Assembly (NCBI GenBank): GCA_902489575.1
Contig: CABUAQ010000039.1
Coordinates: 1 to 15,842, forward strand
Origin: an uncultured bacterium
Lineage (GTDB): Bacteria; Cyanobacteriota; Vampirovibrionia; Gastranaerophilales; Gastranaerophilaceae
Length of the DNA stretch: 15,842 nucleotides
Direction of reading: 5' to 3'
Program-made: the position numbers and the translations under genes
Part shown: positions 6,956 to 13,945 of the stretch, in pieces
How positions within the stretch are numbered: position 1 is the stretch's first letter
Layout of the letters: each line of letters begins with the position of its first letter
Notes under the pieces: model-generated
The model's database searches: none
What the model saw: the letters and a program-made list of their open reading frames with translations, nothing else
Told to the model about the DNA's origin: nothing

Positions 6956-8576
6956 AAACTTACAAAATTTGTCGCAGGCACAGGACAGTAAAGATGATGA
7001 TAAAACGCCAAGTGTATTAAAAGCAGCATGGTTGATTGCTGTTGTAACAATTGTAAGTAAACTTATTGGTTTCGTACGGGATATTATTATTGCAAATTAT
7101 TATGGTGCTTCTTTAGTTTCTGATGCTTATTATTACGCATACCAAATTCCGTCATTGTCGTTAATTTTGCTTGGCGGTGTAGGCGGTCCGTTTCATAGTG
7201 CAACTGTTGCAATATTTTCAAAACTTATTCCTAATTTGAAGGATAAACCTTCAGAAGAGGTTAGTCGTTTGTATTCAACTTTTATGAATGCAACTATAAT
7301 ATTTTTTCTTATATTATCCGCAGTAATATTTCTGTTCCCTAAACAGATAATGGGGTTGATTATTTCCGGCGGTTCATCTGAAATGATTACTCTTGCGGCT
7401 GCGCATTTAAAGATTATGACACCGCTTCTTGTAGTAGGTGGGATTGTAGGAATTTATTACGGGATTTTGATTATATACAGGCAGTTTATGCTTCCGAATT
7501 TGTCACCTATTATTCTGAGTTTAGCGATAATTGCCGTGGTTGTGGCCGTGCCTGATGATAGCAAAGGTTATGCGCTTGCCTGGGCTACTACGGTAGGGGC
7601 TGTTTTGCAGCTTGTTATTCAATATCCTAATATTCGAAAACTGGGATACAGATTGCGTCCGAGTTTTGAATTTACCAACAATTCGCATTTTAAAGAAATT
7701 TGTGAGTTGTTGTTTCCTGCGGTGTTGAGTTCTACTGTCGGGCAAATTCATATATACGTAGATATGTTTTTCACATCGTCAATATCAGAAGGTGCTTGGA
7801 CAGCAATTGGGTATGCTAATAGAGTTTTCCAGTTCCCTGTCGGAATTCTTGTGACTGCGTTTTTGGTTCCATTGTTCCCTATTTTTGCAAAGCTTGTTGC
7901 TGATAGGGATTTTGAGGGAATTGGGAGGTATTTTAATAAAGGTGTAGGGGTGCTGTTTTTTGGAGCAATTCCGATTATTATTGGTATTTTGGTTGTAGGT
8001 ATGGATGCTGTTAGACTTGTTTTTGAACACGGGGTTTTTGACAGCAATGCTACATTTATGGTGACAGAAGCCCTTTGGTTTTTATCTGTTTCAATAATTC
8101 CGTATGTGTTCAGGGATTCTATCACAAGGGTGTATTATTCGTTTAATGATTCAGCGACACCATTTGCGGTTGCATTTTCATCAATCGTGTTAAAACTTAT
8201 TTTAAATTATATTTTAATCACAAAAATGCAATTTGGTATAGGCGGAATTACTTTATCAACTTCTCTTGTAACTCTTTTTAATGCTGTTGTGCTAGGGATT
8301 TTGATAAGTAAGAAGATGAAAATGGACTACGGTTCATTGTTTAATAACTTGTTAAAAATGATTCTTTCAGGTATCATTGCATTGGGGGTTTGTTATTTAG
8401 CTGCGTTTAAGTTTGACATGATTATAAGCCTCCCAAAAGTTTCGTTTGAAATTGTGAAAATAACTTTAATAGCAATTATCTGTCTGGGTGTATATATTCC
8501 GCTAAATTTATTATTTAAAATGGAATATGCAGACGAGTTGTTTAATAGATTGTCAGCAAAATTTTTAAGAAAATAA
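6939..8576 (+). CDS. murJ: Lipid II flippase MurJ (MviN)
   Basis: MurJ moves the peptidoglycan precursor lipid II across the inner membrane. The protein has 545 residues and many hydrophobic segments, consistent with the 14-helix MOP-superfamily fold. Family hallmarks are seen in the first helix region (KAAWLIAVVTIVSKLIGFVR, then DIIIANYYGASLVSDAYYYA), in the GGVGGPFHSATV stretch, and in the later region PYVFRDSITRVYYSFNDSATP that is typical of MviN proteins. About 25 polar, acidic residues precede the first helix. The start codon lies inside the SpoIID-like gene (17-base overlap), so expression of the flippase is tied to the hydrolase-like gene. A generic polysaccharide exporter is the alternative but the sequence favours MurJ. 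Confidence 0.92.
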   Translation: MAEINENLQNLSQAQDSKDDDKTPSVLKAAWLIAVVTIVSKLIGFVRDIIIANYYGASLVSDAYYYAYQIPSLSLILLGGVGGPFHSATVAIFSKLIPNLKDKPSEEVSRLYSTFMNATIIFFLILSAVIFLFPKQIMGLIISGGSSEMITLAAAHLKIMTPLLVVGGIVGIYYGILIIYRQFMLPNLSPIILSLAIIAVVVAVPDDSKGYALAWATTVGAVLQLVIQYPNIRKLGYRLRPSFEFTNNSHFKEICELLFPAVLSSTVGQIHIYVDMFFTSSISEGAWTAIGYANRVFQFPVGILVTAFLVPLFPIFAKLVADRDFEGIGRYFNKGVGVLFFGAIPIIIGILVVGMDAVRLVFEHGVFDSNATFMVTEALWFLSVSIIPYVFRDSITRVYYSFNDSATPFAVAFSSIVLKLILNYILITKMQFGIGGITLSTSLVTLFNAVVLGILISKKMKMDYGSLFNNLLKMILSGIIALGVCYLAAFKFDMIISLPKVSFEIVKITLIAIICLGVYIPLNLLFKMEYADELFNRLSAKFLRK

Positions 8577-8616
8577 GACAATTTTAAATTTAAATAATGA
8601 GAGTTAATATACAACT

Positions 8617-8979
8617 ATGAGATTACAAATAGGTCCGAGCATTGATAATAATAAAGTTCGATTGGATTTCAGGAAGAGTCCTGATCGTCCTGATAATCCG
8701 CCAAGTTATCAAATTGATAGTACAAAAGCTGACGAATTTGTAAACAGGTACAATTCTCAGTCAAAAAATTTGAATAAATTTACGCTGATAACAGTGAGTG
8801 TGTTGACTGTATTGGGGTTTGCAGCAGGCATGCTGAAGCGGTCAATAGTTGGTTCATTCGCAGGTATTGCCGGAGGTATTCTTGCAGGACTTAGTTTGGG
8901 TGCTGCGTATTCTTCCTACCGTAAAAATAGTCTGATGGATAAATATGATGTCAAAGAAATCTCTCAGAATCAGTTTTAG
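8617..8979 (+). CDS. Small membrane protein of unknown function
   Basis: I do not recognise this 120-residue protein. A polar N-terminal part (1-52), rich in Asp, Asn and Pro, is followed by two hydrophobic segments: one at about 54-73 and a glycine/alanine-rich one at about 78-101 (SIVGSFAGIAGGILAGLSLG), separated by a short LKR turn, then a charged tail. This suggests a helical hairpin in the membrane with both ends on the same side. It starts 40 bases after murJ. Only a poor purine run (GAGAG, 13 bases away) precedes the ATG, while a TAATAT lies exactly 6 bases before it, so a leaderless transcript is possible besides read-through from murJ. Position suggests an envelope role, but this is inference only. 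Confidence 0.65.
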   Translation: MRLQIGPSIDNNKVRLDFRKSPDRPDNPPSYQIDSTKADEFVNRYNSQSKNLNKFTLITVSVLTVLGFAAGMLKRSIVGSFAGIAGGILAGLSLGAAYSSYRKNSLMDKYDVKEISQNQF

Positions 8980-9017
8980 CTGTTAAGTAGCTGTAAATTA
9001 TATGTTTGGAGTGTATG

Positions 9018-9473
9018 ATGAAAGAATTTTTTAAACCTGAAACAGATGAGCGCCCGGGTATGATTATCTTAGGGATATTTATGTTTTATTTTTTGATAGC
9101 CGGTTTTATTCTATATTTGTTTTTTTTGCACAGGATAAATCTTTCGTGGGCGGTTGGTGCGCTTGTTGTTTTTACGTTGGCATATTTGCCTCGTTTTATA
9201 ATAATAAGACGGCTTTTGGATAAAGATGAAATACAAATTCTTGATGATTGTATTTTAATCAACGGTAATGGAATATATTTTGATGAGATAGTTGATTTTC
9301 GTGTAAAACAGTCACAGCCTGCAGTTGTATTTTTCATGAACAATAAAATGGTTGTGTATAATTATGCAAAATTTAGGCTGCGTTTAACAAATGGGGAAGT
9401 TGGTTTTAACGCTTTTGGCACTGAGAAAATAGAATTATTACGTGAATTTTTTAACAAACTTCTTGGCAGGTAA
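9018..9473 (+). CDS. Two-helix membrane protein with possible PH-like cytosolic domain
   Basis: The family is not recognised with certainty. The 151 residues begin with a short polar stretch, then two membrane helices (about 14-38 and 42-66, the second ending in PRFIIIRRLL), then an 85-residue alternating hydrophobic/polar region with a final helix (KIELLREFFNKLL). Two helices followed by a beta-rich domain capped by a helix is the layout of bacterial PH-domain membrane proteins such as YdbS/YcxB types; that assignment is a structural guess. ATG 9018 is chosen over 9015 and the TTG at 9006 because GGAG (9008-9011) then sits 6 bases upstream. It is the last gene of the cysS-led run and converges with the OmpA-like gene, 44 bases away. 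Confidence 0.62.
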   Translation: MKEFFKPETDERPGMIILGIFMFYFLIAGFILYLFFLHRINLSWAVGALVVFTLAYLPRFIIIRRLLDKDEIQILDDCILINGNGIYFDEIVDFRVKQSQPAVVFFMNNKMVVYNYAKFRLRLTNGEVGFNAFGTEKIELLREFFNKLLGR

Positions 9474-9517
9474 TTTTGAGAATTTTTTCTTTATTTATAC
9501 TTATTTAGTCATGATTT

Positions 9518-10072
9518 TTATTGTTGATAGTTGAAGATGACAAAATCAATTCTTGATTTTTCTTTATCGAAATTTTTGTCGGGCACTATTTCTCCAAAAC
9601 CTATTGCTCTTATTTTTTCAGGATCGACTCGGGTCTTTTTAATAAGGTAATTTACGATTTTTTCTGCGCGCACTGTGGCGATTTCCCAATTATAAGTGTA
9701 ACCATAGTTTTCCCGTAGGTTGTATTTTGCGTGTCCTTCAATCAAACAGGGTTTGTCGATTGATTTTAATAACTTCCCGATTTTATCAAGAATTTGTTCA
9801 GAATTTTCTTTCAGTTCATTGTCTCCATCTTTAAAAAATACTGAACTGTTAATACTTACTATGAGTCCGCGCGGAGCATGACGGTAGATAACGGATTGTT
9901 CAATATCCAAGTTTTTTTTTAAAAGTTTTTCAATATCATCAATACTTAGTTCAGTGTTTTGGACAAGTTGACCTGAAATTTTAGCTTCACTTGGATTTAT
10001 TTCAAAAGCAAATGATCCAATGAGTATTATTAAATATGCACAATGTAAAAATTGTTTGTAGTATTTTTTCAT
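9518..10072 (-). CDS. OmpA/MotB-like periplasmic protein
   Basis: OmpA-like domains bind peptidoglycan and fix membrane proteins to the wall. The 184-residue protein has an N-terminal signal sequence or anchor (KKYYKQFLHCAYLIILIGSFAF, 2-23, no lipobox), a short linker, and an OmpA-like domain at about 68-181: GLIVSINSSVFFKDGDNEL, then a helix to 103, CLIEGHA (109-115), NWEIATVRAEKIVNYL (128-143), IRAIGFGE (154-161) and SRIDFVI (173-179). The NWE-TVRA-VNYL block resembles MotB/TolR-type OmpA domains. The usual EGHTD reads EGHAK here, so the aspartate that contacts diaminopimelate in known domains is missing, whereas R135 is kept. It lies downstream of the M16 homologue, and its Shine-Dalgarno (GAGAG) is inside an inverted repeat. 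Confidence 0.78.
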   Translation of the reverse strand: MKKYYKQFLHCAYLIILIGSFAFEINPSEAKISGQLVQNTELSIDDIEKLLKKNLDIEQSVIYRHAPRGLIVSINSSVFFKDGDNELKENSEQILDKIGKLLKSIDKPCLIEGHAKYNLRENYGYTYNWEIATVRAEKIVNYLIKKTRVDPEKIRAIGFGEIVPDKNFDKEKSRIDFVIFNYQQ

Positions 10073-10078
10073 GCCGCA

Positions 10079-10116
10079 TTTCTCTCAATTGAAATTGTTT
10101 TAAAAATTGAGAGAAA
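10079..10116 (-). promoter_or_regulatory. Perfect inverted repeat covering the OmpA-like gene's ribosome binding site
   Basis: TTTCTCTCAATT (10079-10090) and AATTGAGAGAAA (10105-10116) are exact complements around a 14-base loop. In the minus-strand transcript the 3' arm carries the GAGAG Shine-Dalgarno 9 bases before the ATG at 10072, so folding would block ribosome access. Neither strand has a T run after the stem, which argues against an intrinsic terminator. It begins 18 bases after the M16 homologue's stop codon. Confidence 0.55.
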
Positions 10117-10134
10117 AAACTATTAGCTAATGAG

Positions 10135-11352
10135 TTATGGTTTTATTATTGAAAGTACGTATTTATCATTAAAACACTTTTTGGCACATTCAATTAATTG
10201 TTCCGGGGTTACGGCTTTAATTTTTTCTTTTAATTCATCTGTATAGTCAAATCCGAGCCCGAGTATATCAGCTTTGGCATATGAGCATGCTTGCTGCAGA
10301 TTGGTTTCTTCCAGAAATGCGCATTTACCTATAAAGTTATTTTTGGCATCATCAAGTTCTTTTTCGGAAATTGGTATTGTTTTAATTTTTTCGATTTCTT
10401 CATTGAACCCTTTTAGTGAAATTTCAATATTATTAGGCTCTGTTGCTATATAAATCATGAAGTTCCCGACAAGTTTGAATGTTTCGTAAGAACTTCTTAC
10501 AACGTAAGCAAGTCCTTTTTTATCCCGGAGTTCAAGAAATAATCTTGAAGATAGTCCGCATGCTCCAAGGATAATGTTTAATAATAGCAGCGTCGGATAA
10601 TCTTTATCTCCTGTACTGATTGGTACCAGCCAACCTTTAATTATATGAGCCTGATTAAGGTCAGGTCGATTTGTTGTAACTTCTTTTGCTTCATTAAGTT
10701 CTGGTTTTTCTATCATAAAATTATCATCTGTGGAATTTGGAAGTTTTCCGAAAGTCGTTTCAATTTGGGTGAAGATTTCTTCTTTCGAGAGAGCTCCAAT
10801 GACAGCAAGGCTTTTTTTACTGTTATTAACCAGATAATCATAAGCATCAATTACATCTTCTTTAGTTATTGAATCAATATTTTCAAGAATTTTAGTCATA
10901 GAGTTTCCATAGTAATGCTCAGCAAACATTGTCCGGCAATATGCATCCATAGCACTTGCACGCGGTGAATCAAGCTCAGCCGTAATTTCACCGGTTAATT
11001 TAATTTTTTCTTTTTCGAACTCTTCAAATGTGGAATTTTTAATAACGTCGTACATTAATTCAACTGCCTTTGTAAAATCTTCGTTAAGACAGGCGAATCT
11101 CATACGTATATAGTTTGGAAACAATTCACTGGAAAAATCAATAGCATATTTTTCGAATTCGTTTGCAAGTTCCTCCGAGTTATAATTTTGCGTACCCTGT
11201 AGTAAAAGCCTTGTCATAAGTGAGTAGACACCCGGCCTTACCTCAGGTTTATCAATAGAAAAATTTAAGCATACAGCCATTCTTGGGGTATCAGCATTTT
11301 GTTTGTATATATAGTTAATATTATTATTTAGTTTAGAAATATCTTTAATCAT
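10135..11352 (-). CDS. M16-family peptidase homologue lacking the zinc motif
   Basis: M16 (pitrilysin/insulinase) proteins form clam-shells in which one half or subunit carries HxxEH and the other is inactive but needed for substrate binding. This 405-residue protein has the M16B two-domain layout: N-terminal domain to about 190, and a second domain containing LRDKKGLAYVVRSSYE, the typical R...Y region of inactive partners. Where active members have HxxEH in the AHFLEHMLFKGT context, this one has YSLMTRLLLQGT (43-54), so H, E and H are replaced by S, T and R. It is therefore predicted to be a non-catalytic subunit. No signal peptide is visible. ATG 11352 is preferred over an in-frame ATG at 11382 because GGAGAG lies 5 bases before it. 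The catalytic partner is not in this window. Confidence 0.83.
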   Translation of the reverse strand: MIKDISKLNNNINYIYKQNADTPRMAVCLNFSIDKPEVRPGVYSLMTRLLLQGTQNYNSEELANEFEKYAIDFSSELFPNYIRMRFACLNEDFTKAVELMYDVIKNSTFEEFEKEKIKLTGEITAELDSPRASAMDAYCRTMFAEHYYGNSMTKILENIDSITKEDVIDAYDYLVNNSKKSLAVIGALSKEEIFTQIETTFGKLPNSTDDNFMIEKPELNEAKEVTTNRPDLNQAHIIKGWLVPISTGDKDYPTLLLLNIILGACGLSSRLFLELRDKKGLAYVVRSSYETFKLVGNFMIYIATEPNNIEISLKGFNEEIEKIKTIPISEKELDDAKNNFIGKCAFLEETNLQQACSYAKADILGLGFDYTDELKEKIKAVTPEQLIECAKKCFNDKYVLSIIKP

Positions 11353-11372
11353 AGTTGCTCTCCATGCAAACA

Positions 11373-11401
11373 ATTTTATCATGGTTTAATATAAAAGACA
11401 A
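11373..11401 (-). promoter_or_regulatory. Promoter of the M16 homologue
   Basis: Read on the minus strand: -35 TTGTCT (11401-11396), a 17-base spacer, then TAAAAT (11378-11373) preceded by an extended TG one base away. The -35 bases coincide with the -35 of comM on the opposite strand. A short leader carrying GGAGAG would follow. Confidence 0.5.
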
Positions 11402-11423
11402 ATTGGGGAAATTATGTTATACT
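11395..11423 (+). promoter_or_regulatory. Promoter of comM, extended -10, leaderless geometry
   Basis: -35 AAGACA (11395-11400), exact 17-base spacer, and TATACT (11418-11423) with the extended TG at 11415-11416. The expected start of transcription, 7 bases after the -10, is the A of the comM ATG at 11430. No Shine-Dalgarno is present. Confidence 0.55.
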
Positions 11424-11429
11424 AGCCAT

Positions 11430-12950
11430 ATGGTTAATATTGTAAAAACCGCAGCAGTAATCGGAATTAATGCATATGAAGTCAGTGTTGAAACAGATGT
11501 GGTTAATGCTCTGCCCGGAATTTCTATTGTAGGTTTGCCTGATACGTCGGTAAATGAGGCTCGTGATAGGGTAAAATCTGCCATAAAGAATTCGGGTTAT
11601 TCGTTCCCTTCCAAAAAGGTTGTTATAAATCTTGCGCCTGCAGATTTAAAAAAAGTTGGGACTTGTTTTGATTTACCTATAGCTGTTGGAATTTTAACTG
11701 AAGAAGAAGTTTTCAATAGTGAAAGTACTAAAGATTATGCTTTTATTGGAGAATTATCTTTAGATGGTTCAATTCGCGGGGTGAATGGTGTTCTGCCGTT
11801 GGTTCTCGGGTTAAAAGAGGCGGGAATTAAAAATGTTATTGTTCCCGCAATAAATGCTAAAGAAGCAGCATTAAACGGTAGTGTGAATGTTTTTGGTGCA
11901 AATCATTTGGCAGAAGTTGTTAATCACTTTGTAGAAACAAAAATTCAGCAAACGATCGTAGATATTGAAAAATATTTGCAGGAACAGAATAACCAAGACT
12001 ACATGTTTGATTTTAAGGATGTAAAAGGTCAGCAAAAAGCTAAAAAAGCTCTGGAAATTGCTGCAGCGGGCGCTCATAATATCTTAATGACAGGTTCGCC
12101 GGGATCCGGTAAAACCCTTATGGCAAAATGCCTTCCGTCAATACTTCCGCCGCTTGAATTATCAGAAGCTCTTGAGCTAACAAAGATTTACAGCATATGC
12201 GGTCTTTTGTCCCCTGATGAACCGCTTATGCTTCAACGTCCATTCAGGATTGTTCACCATAGTGCATCTGCTAATGGCATTATAGGAGGCGGAGGAAATC
12301 CAAAGCCGGGAGAAATTACTCTTGCAAACAGAGGAGTACTGTTTTTAGATGAGATGGTTGAGTTTCCGCGTAATGTTCTTGAAGTTTTACGGCAGCCGCT
12401 TGAAGATGGTGAAATTTCAATATCACGGGCTAAACATTCGATAAAATATCCCGCAAAGTTTATGCTTCTTGGTGCTATGAACCCTTGTCCATGCGGTTAT
12501 GACGGGGATAAGGAAAAAGCATGTACATGTACGGATTTTCAAAAAAGCAGATATCTTGCAAAACTTTCAGGTCCGCTTCTTGATAGGATTGATATTCAGA
12601 TTAATGTTCCAAGATTGACTTCTGATGAGTTATTAAACATGGAACCTGCAAATGAAGACTCTGCAACTATTAGGGCTCGTGTATTTAAGGCCAGAAAAAT
12701 TCAGGCTCAAAGGTACAAAAATGAAAGTATTTTGACCAACGCCGAATTAACTTCAAAGCTTGTAAAAAAATACTGTAAACTTGATAAACAATCGGAGCTG
12801 GTCTTAAAATCTGCGATAGTAAAATTCCAACTTTCAGGCAGACGGTATGACAGGGTTTTGAAACTTGCCAGAACTATTGCAGATTTAGAGGGAGCCGAAA
12901 ATATTTCAGCCTTGCATTTGGCTCAGGCTTTACAATATAAAGTATTTTAA
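11430..12950 (+). CDS. comM: ComM / YifB-family Mg-chelatase-like AAA+ ATPase
   Basis: ComM is a hexameric AAA+ helicase that promotes branch migration when incoming single-stranded DNA recombines during natural transformation; the family is also found in many bacteria not known to be competent. The 506 residues show the N-terminal Lon-protease-like domain (about 1-170, GISIVGLPDTSVNEARDRV), Walker A GSPGSGKT (222-229), Walker B VLFLDE (303-308), the conserved cysteine-rich NPCPCGY...CTC (C353, C355, C365, C367), the sensor segment GPLLDRIDIQINVP, and the C-terminal Mg-chelatase helical domain (SGRRYDRVLKLARTIADL). The frame extends upstream to 11355, but the family start MVNIVKTAAVIG fits 11430, which has no Shine-Dalgarno and lies directly after a -10 element. 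Convergent with the sigma factor gene. Confidence 0.92.
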   Translation: MVNIVKTAAVIGINAYEVSVETDVVNALPGISIVGLPDTSVNEARDRVKSAIKNSGYSFPSKKVVINLAPADLKKVGTCFDLPIAVGILTEEEVFNSESTKDYAFIGELSLDGSIRGVNGVLPLVLGLKEAGIKNVIVPAINAKEAALNGSVNVFGANHLAEVVNHFVETKIQQTIVDIEKYLQEQNNQDYMFDFKDVKGQQKAKKALEIAAAGAHNILMTGSPGSGKTLMAKCLPSILPPLELSEALELTKIYSICGLLSPDEPLMLQRPFRIVHHSASANGIIGGGGNPKPGEITLANRGVLFLDEMVEFPRNVLEVLRQPLEDGEISISRAKHSIKYPAKFMLLGAMNPCPCGYDGDKEKACTCTDFQKSRYLAKLSGPLLDRIDIQINVPRLTSDELLNMEPANEDSATIRARVFKARKIQAQRYKNESILTNAELTSKLVKKYCKLDKQSELVLKSAIVKFQLSGRRYDRVLKLARTIADLEGAENISALHLAQALQYKVF

Positions 12951-12993
12951 AACAGGTTGTATTATTGAACTTATTTTTATACAATAGCCTGTT
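12951..12993 (-). terminator. Possible terminator hairpin between comM and the sigma gene
   Basis: AACAGG then TTGTAT (12951-12962) can pair with ATACAA, a 3-base bulge, and CCTGTT (12979-12993). In minus-strand reading the stem is followed by TTTTAAAATAC, a weak U tract. The right arm lies in the last sigma-gene codons. It could serve both converging genes, but the bulge and weak tail make this tentative. Confidence 0.35.
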
Positions 12994-13801
12994 GAAGACG
13001 GGATGTTCTGTTTTCGTTAAATATATTTTTAAGCTTCATAATTGCCTGCGCATGCAATTGGCATACTCTTGATTCTGACATCCCAAGAGTTTCCCCTATT
13101 TCTTTCATCGTCATATTTTCCTGATAGTAAAGAACCATCAAAACTCGTTCTCTTTCCGGTAAACGTTGGAGAGCTTTTTGAAGATCTGTCTTAACATTTT
13201 TTTCTTCCATACGCTCTTGCGGATTTAATTTTGTCGAATCTTCAATAGTATCAATAATTTCCATGCTGTCATCCGACGAACCCCGTTTATCGTAGATAGA
13301 GGTTATTGTAATATCTTCTGAGATAATCTGGTTAACTTTTTCCGGATCAATATCAAGATAATTTGCAATTTCAGTTGTGGTAGGTACCCGTCCGAGTTCT
13401 TGTTTTAGGATTTCTGTTGCTTGTTTTATGTCTTTAATTTTCTTTCTGACACTTCTTGGTAAAAAGTCCTGAGAACGAATTCTGTCTAAAATTGCTCCTC
13501 GAATTCTAATAAGCGCATATGTTTCAAATCGGGTGTTTTTCTGTGGACAGAAACGTTCGATTGCGTTAATCAAACCTTCTACGCCGTAACCTGCTATATC
13601 TTCAATTGAAATTGTTACAGGAAGCGACACCTTGACGCGTCCGACAACATATCTTACCAGGTATATGTATTGAACAATCAATGTATCTCTGGAATTTTTG
13701 TCTGATTTATCAGCCAGATATTTGCCCCAAAGATTTGCTAATTCCTCTTCGGACATTCGTTTTATGCTGTTATAAGAAGAAAAATCAAAACCTTGTTCCA
13801 T
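12977..13801 (-). CDS. FliA/WhiG-type sigma factor (sigma-28 group)
   Basis: This is a group 3 sigma-70 family factor directing RNA polymerase to an alternative promoter set; relatives control flagellar genes (FliA), sporulation of Streptomyces (WhiG) or general stress. Region 2 spans about 42-110 with YIYLVRYVVGRV, EDIAGYGVEGLINAIERF and RFETYALIRIRGAILDRIRS; the following QDFLPRSVRKK (111-121) is the hallmark of the FliA/WhiG branch. Region 3 is about 122-165, and region 4 about 208-260 with helix-turn-helix TMKEIGETLGMSESRVCQLH (231-250). ATG 13801 gives 274 residues; a TTG four codons upstream is unlikely as the start. No flagellar, chemotaxis or anti-sigma (FlgM) gene is in the window, so the target regulon cannot be read from context and I give no symbol. 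Confidence 0.9.
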   Translation of the reverse strand: MEQGFDFSSYNSIKRMSEEELANLWGKYLADKSDKNSRDTLIVQYIYLVRYVVGRVKVSLPVTISIEDIAGYGVEGLINAIERFCPQKNTRFETYALIRIRGAILDRIRSQDFLPRSVRKKIKDIKQATEILKQELGRVPTTTEIANYLDIDPEKVNQIISEDITITSIYDKRGSSDDSMEIIDTIEDSTKLNPQERMEEKNVKTDLQKALQRLPERERVLMVLYYQENMTMKEIGETLGMSESRVCQLHAQAIMKLKNIFNENRTSRLQQAIV

Positions 13802-13933
13802 TAACCTACCCAATCTCTTTTTCTTACATCTCTATTCTATAATATACGGATTTTTAAACATCATTTAAAAAGATGAAAACACTAAAAATTTATTAAAGTT
13901 TTTCTAGTACATGTAATTGAAAGTTTTTTTTAG

Positions 13934-13939
13934 TATAAT
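13934..13939 (+). promoter_or_regulatory. -10 element of the GT9 gene, leaderless geometry
   Basis: A perfect TATAAT ends 6 bases before the ATG at 13946, so transcription should start at or within a few bases of the start codon. No Shine-Dalgarno fits, and no good -35 element is seen at normal spacing. Confidence 0.5.
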
Positions 13940-13945
13940 GCGGGT

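Noticed and set aside
7748..8125. 125-codon open frame on the minus strand within murJ
   Set aside because: It is antisense to a conserved MurJ region, with no recognisable domain; a shadow of the membrane-protein codons.
9474..9517. Possible bidirectional terminator between the converging genes
   Set aside because: The spacer is T-rich but I could not find complementary arms of useful length.
10645..10872. 75-codon open frame on the plus strand opposite the M16 homologue
   Set aside because: Phe/Ile/Cys-rich translation typical of the reverse of AT-rich coding sequence; the M16 gene accounts for this region.
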